Shown: positions 33,466-46,267 of the stretch, one piece after another
How the letters are laid out: each line of letters begins with the position of its first letter
How positions within the stretch are numbered: position 1 is the stretch's first letter
Origin: Termitomyces sp. T153
Taxonomy: Eukaryota > Basidiomycota > Agaricomycetes > Agaricales > Lyophyllaceae
Assembly: GCA_018296165.2 (NCBI GenBank)
Contig: JACKQL020000009.1
Coordinates: 1,054,001 to 1,118,000 of the forward strand
Length of the DNA: 64,000 nt
Direction: 5' to 3'
Position numbers and translations under genes: made by a program
The notes under the pieces: generated by a model
The model's input: the letters and a program-made list of their open reading frames with translations, nothing else
What the model was told of the DNA's origin: nothing
Databases searched by the model: none

Positions 33466-36400
33466 GATCAAGCAGGCACAAAGTCATAGTGTTAGGAGTA
33501 TGCTTTTCATTACTTGTGGAAGTGGCCACTGCATCAGATGGCATAATTCCAATGTTGTAACCTTGTATGTAGATTGCCCTATGATCTGAGATAAGATAAC
33601 ATAGTACTTTTCTCCACCATGTCCATTCATGTGTTCAAAATTTCATGCTCATTCCTGGTGCTTCCTTACCAGTGACTTGTATGTCTTATCTTTCTCATTT
33701 CTTGTGGACCTTATTTGCAAATTTACAATCCCTCTACCACCAACTCTTTTTTCAATATGTACTCACTTCATTGCAAATCTACATCATACTTCCATTACAT
33801 CATACTGTACTCCAAGCCTACATGTTACACACCTATTTCACATAGACAAGTCAGCAGCTATTACTACAAGTCATCAGCTACTACTATATGGCCTAGTATC
33901 CACATGCAATACCCTTGTCATTCCTTCTGTTAAGTCATCATTTCCCCTGCCTTCTTCATCTCAGTCAATTTCTGTCCAACTCCCTTTGCTTGCTGATCTC
34001 TGGCATAGAATTTCCTGAGGCAAGCCCAGCTTTTCTCAGCTTAACTTGATGCATCCTTGTCTGACCCATACTAGGTAAGCTCCAACCCCCTACCTTTTTC
34101 CATTACCCAGATACTCTCTAGGACTGCACAAACAAATATTCTGTCCATACCTTCTTCTGCTTCAAAACTGAGACCCATGGATATGATATCTCCACCATCT
34201 ACTTCTCTGTCACTTTGTGAGTATATCATCAAATGAAGATTGACATATGATAAGGAAGATATGGAAACAGACAGTGGCTACAATGAAGATACTTGAATGT
34301 TGTATGAGAGGTGAGGGGACAGGGGATGAAGGTATGGGAAAGGAATCAAATATATATCTTTGATACACTGTGCAAGGAATAAAATGTATAGTTCAGATTT
34401 AAAATGGATATGATGAGAGGGTGTGGATTATAATTGAAGCAGTTTCAATTGACAATTATCCATTGAATCAATATTACATCAATCAAATTTTGTTAGGGGT
34501 TTCATGAAAAAGATGATCATGAGAATGAATGTTTTTTTGTGTGTGCAATCCAGGGTCAAGTTTGTGTTGCAAGGGACATACCCAGCTCAGAATTGTTAAG
34601 GGCTTTTGAGTCAATGAAAAGGTGAGAAATTCCATTACAAACAAGTACAAATGTACAAATGTGGTTTGGACTGTAGCAGGAACTGGTGTATAAATAACTC
34701 AACTTAACATCCTCATAACTTGAGGGTCCCTGTCACCTACATTAATCTGATTTTTGAAGTTGATTCAAACACAGATATGCAGACATGATGCTTAAAGGTT
34801 CAGCAGACCAAGATACATACATGAATGTATTCAAAAATATCAACTTCATGCTCAAGTGTGAAGAATTCACTAAGAGAGGAGTTCAGAGTCTATTTTTTGA
34901 TTGAGAAGCTGACCCCAGTGAAAGCTCTGTTGAGCTGGAATGAGCAGGTTCAAGTCAAACCATACCAGTTGACCAAGCTTAAGCAGAACTGGTCACTGAC
35001 CAGTGATAGGGCAGCTACCTGTTTATGCATGCAAATCCAGCTGCTACATCAAACTCAGTTTTAATATATTGATGTGAAGTACCATTGTCAGCTGTAGACT
35101 CTGCCATCTCAGTGTCTATGGCTAACAGCCACTGGGCATTAGCATTGTGGTTGTTCTTATGACAACACACAGCATTGTTGTCATCTGAGTTGCTCTTCAA
35201 GATTCATCTCTTAGAGATTGTGACATCATCCTTGTCATTGCTCCCCAAGTCTGATGCAGCTACTGTACCAGCTGCAGCCTGCAAAGCTTGTACATGAGTA
35301 ATAAAGAACTCTTTATCACAGTGGTTTCAATGCACTATTGGAATGTGTGCATGGGACAGGTTGGCAAGGATGGTGTAGGTCCTTGGCTCAAGAACCACAA
35401 TTGTTCCTTCCTCTGCATCCATTGGCATGTTTGCTAGAAAGGCCACTGGAGTGACAACAACTACAGGGTTGTTGGCTGTATTTGTTGATATGGCTGGCTT
35501 CACTATGCCATCCTTTGCAGTTTCTGGCTTTGAGGGTCCAGCCATGACAGTGGGCACCCCAAAGTCAGGGCACACATCCATTAGCCAGTCCTCACCAGCA
35601 GGGACTTGGTCATTTGCAGGCTATCAGTGGTGACCTTTGAGTCATGGAACCCTTGACAAACACAGAAGGACCAGTACACACCTTCTTTTGTTCTGGAGGT
35701 TGATGAGGGGACACAACCTACTTCCCCTTCCCCAATGCTGAACAGAAGAAGTCTGAATGGGCCTTGTCCCTCTAGTTTCTAACAATGTGAAGTTCATTCA
35801 GAACTTGAGCTAGTGCAAGTTGCACTACAGGATTCTTGTAAGGGCAACCTCTGGAAGCTGTAGCTCAATCACACAACTGGCAAAGGGAGATCCAATGTAT
35901 ATTCAGTATTGTACAGTGTCTACAAGCATAACTACACACCTGGCAAAGGGAGATCCAAAGAGAACAATAAGTAGCTCCCTAGGCCAAGTGTTCTAAGGAT
36001 TTGAGAGGATGGGAAGCAACTGTACAATACAAGAGCAAGTTGTGTGACTTGTCAATGAGTTGAACAGATCATGTGCCCTGGCCTATGCATGTGACTTGTT
36101 GATGAGTCAACCATCATATGCCCTGGCCTGTGCATGTGACTTGTCAGAATTATGAACAGGGAACCAGTGCAGTGCAAGGGCTGAGACTAGGACCAATAAA
36201 AAGGGAGAGAGAAAGGAAATGAAAGAAAACCCTAAGGAGGGAAAATGGGACAGATGTCCTCTGACAATTCTCAAAGATGTCAGCTCTAACATCCTCTGGC
36301 ACTCTGGCATTGTGCAGTTGCTGGAGCAGGTGAGCAATCTACTCATTTGCTATTGTAGAGGGCTTAGGCTCCTTTTAGCTTTGCCTTCCCCTTCTCTTTA

Positions 36401-37339
36401 GCAGAGAAGCATTGCTTGACTGTCTTCCAGGCAGTTGATGAAAAGGAGTCACCCTCTTTTACCAATGCAGGGAGCAATGTTGCAGTTGCCTTCCCTTCTC
36501 CCTTGTTTGTAGAAGGGACAACTGCAGAGCACTCTAATGTACTTGACTACAATGATGGTGCATTTGATGAACACTGATGATGTGCATTGCCACCTAGCTG
36601 CTATGCAGAGAACACAACAACTAGCAGTTTCAGAAGTAGAGTATGAATGGACTAGGTAAAATGAGGGTGCAAGTTGAGCTAGGTCCCAGAAAGCCCACTA
36701 GATGCAGAAGTGGCACTAGTAACCTAGTGCAAGGTCAAAAGATGGCAATAGCAGATAGGAAGGGGAAATCTGTGGGTGAAACCAACTAGCATCAAATTGA
36801 GGTTACTAGAGAGTAGGTTGCTAGTAGAACAAGGCTAAAGACTGGCACTAGGAGTAGCAAAAGAAGCATTAGCAATGGGTGGCAATAACAGAACAAAGCT
36901 AGCTGTAGGTGCTAGCAATGAATGTAGACTTGGCAAAATAGTACCTTAGGGTGGTACTAGCTGAACAAAAAAATGAGGGCACTAACTCAAGAGAGAAGGT
37001 GCTAGAGCAAAAGAAGATGCTTTAGAGTTGCTAGACTTAGATCTGAAGTTTGGGGCTAATAATGAGGTGCAATTCTTCAATGGTAGGATAGAAAAAATGA
37101 CAGTATTGATAGTAAGTAAAGTAATAAAACTAAAAGGAGCCAATAATAGTGAAGAGGGCCTCTAGTGACATAGGCAAGTTAGGAGGAATGACTGGGCAAG
37201 TTGATAACCCAAAGTGTAGCTGATTTGCCATCTGGAATAACAGCCAGTATGCCAGTTGCTAGGGCAGTGTGTATCAAGAAAATAAGTCCAAATGAGGAAA
37301 TAATGAAAAACTGTAGCAATAATACCAAGAAAGGCAATA
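33466..37339. other. CpG-poor repeat wasteland, no intact gene
   Basis: 3.9 kb right of the foldback element. It is CpG-depleted, with no recognised protein apart from a disrupted minus frame at 35015-35581. An imperfect inverted repeat (CACACAACT...TATTGTACAGT near 35870-35930 against ACTGTACAATA...AGTTGTGTG near 36018-36052) and a direct repeat of GCATGTGACTTGT (36088, 36133) lie in 35860-36150. 36590-37050 is unusually rich in CTAG and TAG. These look like degraded repeat ends. Confidence 0.5.
35015..35581 (-). pseudogene. Disrupted ORF of unknown family
   Basis: One minus-strand frame runs from 35581 to 35015, interrupted by two stops (about 35327 and 35203). It reads KPETAKDGIVKPAISTN, VVVVTPVAFLANMPMDAEEG, RTYTILANLSHAHIPIVH, then ALQAAAGTVAASDLGS and ANAQWLLAIDTEMAEST. 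The steady frame over nearly 190 codons suggests a former gene. I do not recognise it. Confidence 0.3.
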
Positions 37340-39769
37340 TTGTCAGGGACTTCACTAGGAGGGGTGCCAGAGGGTGCTAGGGAAAGGTTGGCCAGTGGTC
37401 ATGGGTGCTTGTTGCACCACTTCTCCACAGTACAGAAGCATCATACTTGCTCATCTGCATCTTCCAACTCACAACTTGTGAGCTGGAGTTGCTACTCCAT
37501 CAATGACCACCTGGTCATTCTCAAAATCCAGGAGGACCTTATAGGCCCTCATAAATGGTGTTCCTACAATCATGCCATAGCAATTAAAATTTACAATCCA
37601 CATAGATGTTATGAACTTTGCCAGGTACCTTCATGGTCACCCTAGCCTCATAGTTCACAATGGAATGACTTCTAATTGTTCCCAGCTGCAGGGTGATGGG
37701 TGTGGCAAGTGGTGCTACACATATCCCACCCACATGGGCAAATGATGGTGTAATCCTGGAGGTCATACTCCCAAAATCCCACAGTGTTCATGCTTGATGG
37801 CCATTGATTTCCACCCAAGTGATGAGACACTCTTTGTCTTGTGCTGGCAGCACCAGTTGGTCCATGGTGTCTTTAGCTGCCATAATCTGTACCTTGTGCA
37901 TTCAAACCTCATTACCAGGTTCTTGCACCCTATGCTTGGCAGTAGGGACCTCTGTGAGGGCAAAATGTCCCTCACTATCACTCCTCTGAGTATAGTAATC
38001 ATTTTTTTATATTTCCAATTCAACATACTCCTCATCATTCTCCTGAGTCTCTTCAGACTCAGCTGCATGGTTGTCATCAACCTCAGCAGGTTCTTTGTCC
38101 TGCTCATTATCAGTGTCTCTCATATCCAAAGGAGCAGCAGTATGTGCTGCTCACACAAACACTTGGGAAGCTGGCTTTTCAGGCAAAATGCCTGACCTTT
38201 CCACACTTGTAACAGTTAGTGTATTGTCTGGCATCCTTACCTAGTTGGCCAGATGCTATGGCTAACACATTTTTCCTGCAACAAGATGTTTTCTTGCTGC
38301 CTGTACTCTGCTCACTAATCAAAAAGGGCCTGGGCCCATACTGACTTGCAGTTGCATAGGCCTTGAGGCCATGCATACAGCAGGCCTCTTCACCAACTTA
38401 GATGAGTGTGGGTGGACATGATGTCCTGCTGCATCTGTCTGCTTAGCCAAGGCAGTCCCAAACTTTGGAGACTGCACTGCAACTAGTGACAGCTGCTGTC
38501 CTTACTGACTCTTCATGCGGTCATTAGCCAGTCTTCAAGTTTGCTGAACTTTGTAGATCCAGCATATGTGGTTATTGTCTTTGATGGATCACTCCTTCTA
38601 GGCTTGAGTCCCTCTGGGATTGCCAGTTGAACAGCAAGCAACTTAAGTGATCCCCACCTACAAATGGAGAAGGCATTGCAGATGATGCCTATAATCCCCA
38701 TAACTTCTTCTACTTGGGGTAGTCTGTTACCTCCTGCACTAGAAACTTATATAAAGTTCCATGAACTTTACCAGGTCGGTTGGGATGATTCCCTTTCTCA
38801 GTGACCTGAATTTCTATATGCTTAGCTACTCTGGCTGCTAAGCATTGCTGGGTTGAAGTCTTTGGGACCTCAATCTGATTCTGCCAGAATACCAACACCC
38901 TCCTACAGAAGATGTTGTCTGGGTCTTCATTATCTATATCCAAGGTGTCTCCAACATCCTCTGAAGTTGTCTCAATAAATACTGATGGTCCTGCTGTGTG
39001 TAAGCCCAGCATTGATCCAGCTCTTGAACAAATAGGGCTGCAGGCCCTGTGAGGGCCATCTCCCTCACTCCTCAATAGTGTAATCTCCATAGATGAGTCA
39101 AGATGGCCTCCTGCAGCCTGGGAAGAACCTCAGTCCTTCCACTGTCAGGATAGTAGGTGCATACATGAGATTTTTGCCTTTGCTTACCACCACCACTGCA
39201 CCCTCTAGCCCTACTATTGGGTACATACAAGTAGAGGGCACTCAAGTGCCTTCTGTAGTGATGCTTGTTAGACCACTCAAAGGTGGTTGAATAGGAGTAA
39301 CTGCTAGCAGTCCTCCTGGCATCACTCCACTTTCTCTCCCCATGCTGTGGTTTGACATGGCAACACCTGCTAATTCATGTGGAGCATTCTGTGATTTTCC
39401 ATCAAACTCTGGTTCAGACCTAGGCCCAAACACCTGGCCTTCCATGGTCACCACTGTGCCTATTGCAGAAGGTGAATGTTAAAATTTTAATGTTCTGATT
39501 GTAACTCATGGCAGTGAGCTTCTTTTCAGAAGTTTGGCTTGCTTTGCAAAAAAGTACAACTTATTCGACTTGAAAAATGTAATGTTTCTGTTATGGGTTG
39601 CATAGCTTATGGTTCAGACCTTGTAAGTCAAAACCAGTTGATTAGTCTTGTCTACAAAGTATGAAGTAAGGCACTGCCTTACATAATTACAATACAAGTA
39701 TTAAGGTAGCATCATGTAATGCTACTGAATAATAATGTAGTAAATTAATATTAAAGAGTATTAATTACA
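37340..39769 (-). mobile_element. Gypsy-2b: 5' LTR, gag and protease fragment
   Basis: Minus-strand fragment: probable 5' LTR (39769-39477), gag from an ATG at about 39445 (MEGQVFGPRSEPEFDGK), gag body at 39090-38710 (QCLAARVAKHIEIQVTEKG), a degraded zinc-knuckle zone near 38200 (YKCGKVRHFA) and the protease region 37766-37584 (SRITPSFAHVGGI, LATPITLQLGTI, VNYEARVTMKVPGKV). It stops before RT. It is of the same family as Gypsy-2a at 42041-45000, with which it shares long stretches of sequence. Confidence 0.8.
39477..39769 (-). repeat. Probable 5' LTR of Gypsy-2b
   Basis: Minus strand begins TGTAATTAATACTC and ends TTTTAACA, 293 bp, with gag starting about 30 bases downstream. Its outer end abuts the Gypsy-3 RT fragment exactly, which supports the boundary. 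No partner LTR was found in the window, so the ends rest on the TG..CA rule. Confidence 0.55.
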
Positions 39770-39770
39770 G

Positions 39771-42040
39771 AGGGGTAATGGGCACTCTATTACAATTGGT
39801 ATGGAGTTGGTCCATCCCATAGGTAGCATCACCAGTTGCAAGGCACTAAAGGGAGTCTGAAATATTGTTAGGTTGCAAGAAGAAGGGTGGATCAAGCACT
39901 TGTTGTAGCCAATATAGAGGTCAAAGGTATTGCTGCAGATGCACCCCAGCAAAGGACTCAGTGACATGATTTAGGAATGGCAGGACTCTAGAGTAACAAA
40001 TAGTCACCCAGTTTAGTGGCTCTAGACTGTGCACAAGTTGGAGCTTACTGTTCTTCTTGAGAATGCAAAACCAGTGTGAGTGGTAGGCTGAATTGAAAGG
40101 CTCATAAATGCCAGTGTTGATCTTGTTGCAAATGATTTCACAGACTTCCTTTTCTAAGCCAGGCAGTATAGAGTGATCATACTGGACCCATGGGACATGA
40201 GGAACCATTGGTATGTGCACAGGTGGAAAGAAGTTGAGTTGCAAGGCTATGACATGAGTCATCCCAAGCAAAGGCTTGATTTTGCTGAGCAACAAGGTCA
40301 ACCAGTACATTGAGTTTGTTGCTAGTAAGGCAGCCAGTGTTGTGTTTGCTAATACATGTTGCTTTCTGCTTGTCAGTAAATTGTCCTGTCAGTGCAAAAG
40401 GGGGTGGATTGGAGTCAAGTGTCAGCATAGTTTCTAGGGGGTCACCAATGATTTTGTACTCAATGCAGAAGTTTTCAGATACTTGGCTAGTGACCAGCTT
40501 GGTTTTCAAGGTGACACACTTGTACTTCTTTTTGACCTGAACACCTTTATGTTAAGAACAAAAATGGTGGGGAAGGGGTAATGAATCAAGATGTCTGTAG
40601 CAACATTGTTAGAGGATGAGTAGAGTGTGATAGTGGTAGGTCCAAGAATTTGGGGATCAGAAACATCTGTGGAGATAATGTAGGAGAGAAGGGGCAGTAG
40701 CATATAGATAGGTGAGAGAGGGGCTTTGTAAGTTTTCTGTAACAAAATCATCTGTAGGTAGAATGTCATCTTCCAATTCAGCACAAGAAATAAATGAAAC
40801 TTGTCTGGTCTGGTAGTTATATTCAACTGCTAGTACCAGATCACTAGCACCATCACTAATCATGTTGGTGGCAGTGGTGGCAGCACTGGTGTTGGGGCAA
40901 CATGTTTTTGTTGTAGTAAAACTGCTAGTTGGGTTGCTTGGGCTTGCCTATAGGAAATGTTGGTTATGATGTGTCAAAAGCCAGTGTTGGGGTCTGTGAT
41001 TGTAAGTGTTATTTCTTGGTTGCTCATAATCTTAATGACACTGCAGGTAAGAATGTCAAAGGGGCAGCCAAGTAGAATGTCATAAGCTGGGGATCTGAGT
41101 CTGAGGACATGGATTTGTAGGTAAAATGTAATGTCACCAATAGTGCAGGAAATGTGGCACACTATGACTAGCAATCAACCCATAGTACCATTAGCACTCT
41201 GCATGTTGAGAACAATGCTTGGGTCATAGGTCAAAGACAGTTTGCTAGTGAGTTCAGCTGACATAGAGATAATCTGTGACCCACTATTAACAATGCATTC
41301 TATTTCCTCACAATTGTTGATAAGCATCATGATGGACCAAATAGACTGAGCTTCCTTGGCACAAGTGAGAATGATGGGGTCTTGACCTGGGAAAACCAAC
41401 TTGATGTAGGCTTCAACTGAATCAATGGTGGTGACTGGTACTAGCATCTCCAAAATATCTTGAGAAGTGGTGGTGTTAGAGGACAGACTGAAGATGGTGT
41501 TGTTATAAGCAAAGGTCAGCAGAATTTCTTCAATGGAGGTATCATGTTCAGAAGGTTTGTTAGCAACATTGGTTGCCAGATTGCACTTGGAGTGATGGCA
41601 TTGCAGAACTGATTGCAAATGTCTGACAAAAGTGAGCACAATTCACCAACTGAAACTATAACCTTGGTTTGGAGTATGCATTTAAAGACTGCCTTGGTCT
41701 GCTCAATGTTGTAAATTGGGGGCATCATCATATAAGCTCCATTTTGGTGCTTGTCAGGGGCAACAAAGTTATGAGTGTTGGGTGGGACATAGCAATTGGA
41801 AATACTAGAGAACAGATGCAAAGGCAGCTGAGGGTTGCTAGCGCTGGTGACAGGTGCAGAGGTGGTGCAACAGGGGACTGGTACTGGTACTTTGTTGGCC
41901 ACAGAAGCACTAGGGATGGCAGAAGCAGAGTCAGTAGGTGCTGGAGCTGGAGCAGCAAGAGGGGCTGGGCAACATCCCTTAGCACAGGAATTCTCCACAC
42001 CATTGAAAACATCAGGGCATTGTAAAGCCATCAACTCCCT
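39771..42040 (-). mobile_element. Gypsy-3: gag to RT fragment, same lineage as Gypsy-1
   Basis: Minus strand: gag-like frames 42034-41516 (alanine/proline-rich), protease 41639-41175 and 41174-40974 (NSGSQIISMSAELT, where DSGSQ is normal; LRSPAYDILLGCPFDIL), linker 40826-40177, and RT 40310-39761 (VPHVPWVQYD, TGIYEPFNSAYHSHWF, FDLYIGYNK, MGWTNSIPI). It is cut off before the YxDD box. The sequence tracks Gypsy-1 protein motifs one for one. It joins Gypsy-2b at 39770 and Gypsy-2a at about 42040. Confidence 0.8.
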
Positions 42041-45000
42041 CTCTAGTGGCTCAATGCATTCCTCACAAGAGAGAGGCCTGGGTGTACTACTTTGTCCTTG
42101 ATGTCACCACTATCAGACTGTTGCTGAGCCTGATCTGATTCTCCTTTGCTATCATTACTGCCAGCAAGCCCTTGTGCTTCCTCATCATGAAGTTTGTGAC
42201 AATTCCACACCCACCAGCTTCTGCAGCTAGGTCTGTCATGGAGAGTGCATATCTGATGCAGTTGTGCCTGCATTTCCTGCAGTCATGTTGGGGGCAAATC
42301 ATCCCCCTCTGGATCAATATGCACATCTGCTCATACATAGTTGTAGACATGCTATATGTCTCAAGGAGAGTCACTCTCAAAGAAGTGGGATAGACAGTCT
42401 GCTACCTTATTGAGCTCACCCTCAACATATGTAATATCAAAACTGAATCTTGATATATAATCCATCCACTGCCATTGACAGAGTGATAGATTCTGTTGAG
42501 TTTTGAAAAACTCAAGGGCTTTGTGATCTGTTATAATGCAGATCTTATATTCCAGAAACTTATCCTCCCATTTGAGGAGAGCCTCTAGGATAGCTAGCAT
42601 CTCTAGTTCATGCAGAGCATCATTTAGCTGTGCATTAGTGAACTTTTTAGACATGAACCCAGATGGCTGACATTTCTGCCAGCTTAGGCCTTGTCCATAC
42701 ATAGCTTCAACACCTGTATTTGAGGTGTTGCAGATCAGCCAAATGGGATCCTTGTGTCAAGGATCAATTGGCTTGATAATAACAGTTTTGGCACAGATCT
42801 GTTTGATCATGTCAACACACTGTTGATGAATAGGGCACCAGTAAAATGGCAATTTGTTCTGTGTCATGGCCATTAGTGGCTCAGTATATGCAGAGATATT
42901 GGGCAGAAAGTTCCTGATGTAGTTCACTGACTCCACAAAGCATTGGATATTGTTGTAGGTTCTAGGAGTGTGCCACTACTGGATCCTATTCAACTTATCC
43001 ATATCAGGGTGTATACCCCATGAGTCAATAACATGGCCAAGACACTCTATGTGCTCAGCATATAGCTTGCACTTCTTCCATTTGAAGTAGAGCTTGTTCT
43101 TGCATAGGGTTTCAAAGACTACTCTGAGATGCTGCTTAATCCATCTTTCTTGGGAATATACAATAATGGTGCAGCCTAGTTGGCTGCACAAGATTCCCAC
43201 CACTTAGCACATACATAGCAATTGATTTTATCTTGCAACTGCTGCTGAAGTGACTTAGAGCACCTCAGCATAAGGTATGAGTACCATTTGGTCTCATTCA
43301 TGAGATTTATCTCATGATTGACTTCATGCCATGGAGGAAGTTCTTTCTTAGTTCCATTGACTATGTCCTGGAACTCATTGTATTACTGCTGTTGAAGATG
43401 AGAAATATTGCCTTCTGTTAGCTTGGGAGGCCATGCCTTCTCATTGTTTCTTCTAAACCAAGGGTGACATTCATCCTTGGCCAGTTTTGACTGTGGCACT
43501 ACCTTTGCATACTTGCCCCACAAGGCTGTCAGACAAATCTATGATTTGTCTGGTATGTTTAGCTAGACAGGGCAATAGATTGTTCTGCCTTTCACATTGT
43601 TCTATGGGTACTCAAACTTGTTAGGCTCAGATATTTCATCCTGTGTAGCCAGTCTGTATACTTCACCCATAGGGGTTGATCTTCTTACTCCTTCCTGCCA
43701 TGTCAGGTCTGCTGGGTCCACCAGGGAGTCATGGCCATTCATTGCACCACTTTTCCACAGTACAGGAGCATCATGCATGCCTATTAGCATCCTCCAACTT
43801 CAACTTCTGAGCTGGAGTTGCTATCCCATCAATGACCACCTGGTCATTTTCAAAACCTAGGAGGACCTTATGGGCCCTCATGAATGGTGTCCCTATAATC
43901 ATGTTGTAGCAATCAAAATTTGCAATGTCTACATAAACATTGCAGAACTTGCCAGGGACCTTCATAGTCACCCTGGCTCCATAATTTACAATGAAACAAC
44001 TTCCAATTGTTCCCAACTGCAGAGTGATGGGTGTGGCCAGTGATGCTACATGTATCCCAGTCATATAAGCAAATGATGGTGTGATTCTAGAAGTTGTACT
44101 CCAAGAATCCCACAGCATCCAGGCTTGATGGCTATTAACCTCCACCAAAGTGACAAGACACCCTTTATCTCATGCTGGCAGCACTGGTCAGTCCATGGCA
44201 TCTTTTGCCACCATGATTCATACCTTATGCTTGCAAACCTTGTTACTAGATTCCTTCTTCCCATACTTGGCAGTAGAAACCTCTGTGAGGGCAAACAGTC
44301 CCTCACTATCACTCTCCTGAGTATAGTAATCATTCTTTTACATCTCCAATTCAACATACTCCTCCACATTCTCCTGAGTCCCTTTGGACTCAGCTGCCTT
44401 CTCCTTGTTGGCCTCAGCAGTCTCTTCCTCCTGTGCATCATTGGCATCTCCCATATTTGAGGAAGCAGGAGTATGTGCTGTTTGCACAAACACTCATGGA
44501 GCTAGCTTTGCTGGTGCTCTGCACTCATGGGCAAAATGCCTGATCTTTCCACACTTATAGCAAATAGCAGATTGTCTAGCATCCTTGCCTGGTTGGCCAG
44601 CTGTGATGGCCACCACATTTTTCCCTGCATCAAGATGGTTTCTTGCTGCCTGTACTGCACCCACAGGTCAGGAAGGCCCAGAGACTACACCAACTTGTGG
44701 TTGTGCAGGTCTCAAGGCCAAGCATATGGCAGGCCTCCTTGCCAACTTAGATGGTTGTGGGTGGACATGATGTCCAACTTCTTCTGTATGCTTAGCTAGC
44801 ACAGCCCCAAGCTTTTGGAGCTGCTTCTAGCAATAGTTACCATCCTGACCAACTCTTTGTACTGTGCTTTAAGTAGTGCACAGCAGTCTTTATGGTATTC
44901 TCATAGGTCTTCACCTGAAAGACAAGCTCCTCAACAGTATTCACTTTGGGAGTGAGCCTGCTATTGCATATTGATGCCACAAGTATGTCAGGGTATCTCC
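42041..45000 (-). mobile_element. Gypsy-2a: gag, protease, partial RT and RNase H
   Basis: Minus strand: gag frames 44900-44061 with a knuckle remnant (KIRHFAHEC near 44540), protease 44148-43771 (WDSWSTTSRITPSFA, ANFDCYNMIIGTPFMRAHKVLL), RT entry near 43330 (PPWHEVNHEINLMNE), then 43203-42976 (LYFKWKKCKLYAEHIECLGHVID) and RNase H 42702-42361 (FMSKKFTNAQLN, IITDHKALEFFKTQQNLS). The RT palm, including YxDD, is missing: the reading jumps from the entry region (TIIVYSQERW) to RVVFETLCKNKLYF. The usual D of the protease DSGST box reads as D in LWDSWSTTS with G changed to W. Confidence 0.82.
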
Positions 45001-46014
45001 TCTAAAAACTGCTTACAAATGGTGAATTCATTGTAAGTCAAAACTAGTCAATTGGTTCTAATCTTTCTTACTCTGAGCACTTCTCTCATCATGCAGTCCA
45101 ACTTGGAATCTGGTGGGCAGGGCATGCCTGTAGTGTCTCAGGTTGCTGACAAAACATTGCCTCCAGTCTCATCTTCTACACCTGTCACACCTCTGCAATC
45201 AAAAGATGGTGTGCTTCAATCTGGGTCTATGCCAATATAAAATCATAGGGCAGTGTCTAACAATAACAAGACCATGGCTGAGGACCTGGAATCTCAGCTA
45301 GTAGCTTTGCATGCTGAGATATCAGGATGAGTTGTTGGACTTGTTGATGTGGAAATCTTCAACACATTCTTCCCCAATATACAGGACAGAGATGTGCAGA
45401 CATATCTTCAAGCTGCATCTCACAATCTTGTTTTATGTCTAGTATGCATTGTATATCTCAAACTATCTGTGGCTAATGTCACCTAGGTCAACTATTTCAA
45501 TGGATTATGTCTGTCAGGACTCAATTTCTGTCAAATTCCATGACAAGCATTTCAATCCAATTTGGCAAGATCATCAACAGTCATACTCAACCTCTAACTA
45601 GCAATGGGAGCACCAGCAGCACCCCCAATGCCCAACACATGATTCAGCCTCTTTCTGAGCTCATCCCTCTCCTTCTCCACTCCACCACTGCTTGCAGAGC
45701 TTGTTCCACCTGCCACAGGACTTGCAGGCAGACTGACAAACCTCCATAGTGGACTTACGCTCACTCATATCAGTGCAGATATAGGTACAGGTGCTTGGTT
45801 GTCTTCTCCTCCCCCCCTCCTCCTCCTCTTACTGCATGTAGTGGTGGGCTCATGCCACCTGGAGACACCCTTAGAGACACTCCTGGAGACACAGACACAG
45901 ATGCAGCAAGCAACATCCTGCTGCCCATGAATCTCTCTCTGTCTGTCCCCCTCTCCCTTGCTGCACTCCCACCCCCAACCCTGACCGCACCCCACATCAG
46001 CTCCCTGATATCAA
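45001..46014. other. Unassigned CpG-poor stretch
   Basis: Short plus-strand frames only (for example VSQVADKTLPPVSSSTP near 45140 and MAEDLESQLVALHAE near 45275). They are reminiscent of a retrotransposon gag start but too short to assign. Confidence 0.4.
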
Positions 46015-46124
46015 TCAGTGGCTTTGGTCTCCCAGTCCTAGAGGATGCAGAGACAGAGGGGGTTTAGGGGTGAGAGTATGGAGGAGGAGTGGGTGCAGAT
46101 TGCTACATGGGTGTGGGTTAGCAT

Positions 46125-46262
46125 TGGGATGGAAAGAATAGAACAGAAAATGAAAATGCACTGGGATGGGAATAGCACAGAAAATGAAGATGCACTGGGA
46201 TGGAAAGTGGAAGAAATAGAATAGAAAATGAAAATGCACTAGGATGAAAAATGAAAATGAAA
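46125..46262. repeat. Short A/G-rich tandem repeat
   Basis: Three imperfect units containing AGAAAATGAAAATGCACT and GGGATGG, about 45-50 bp each. Translations of this tract (poly-Phe/His on the minus strand) are not protein. Confidence 0.7.
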
Positions 46263-46267
46263 GTTTT

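Noticed and set aside
45765..46067. Overlapping ORFs on both strands near a C-rich run
   Set aside because: Low-complexity sequence and no family match.
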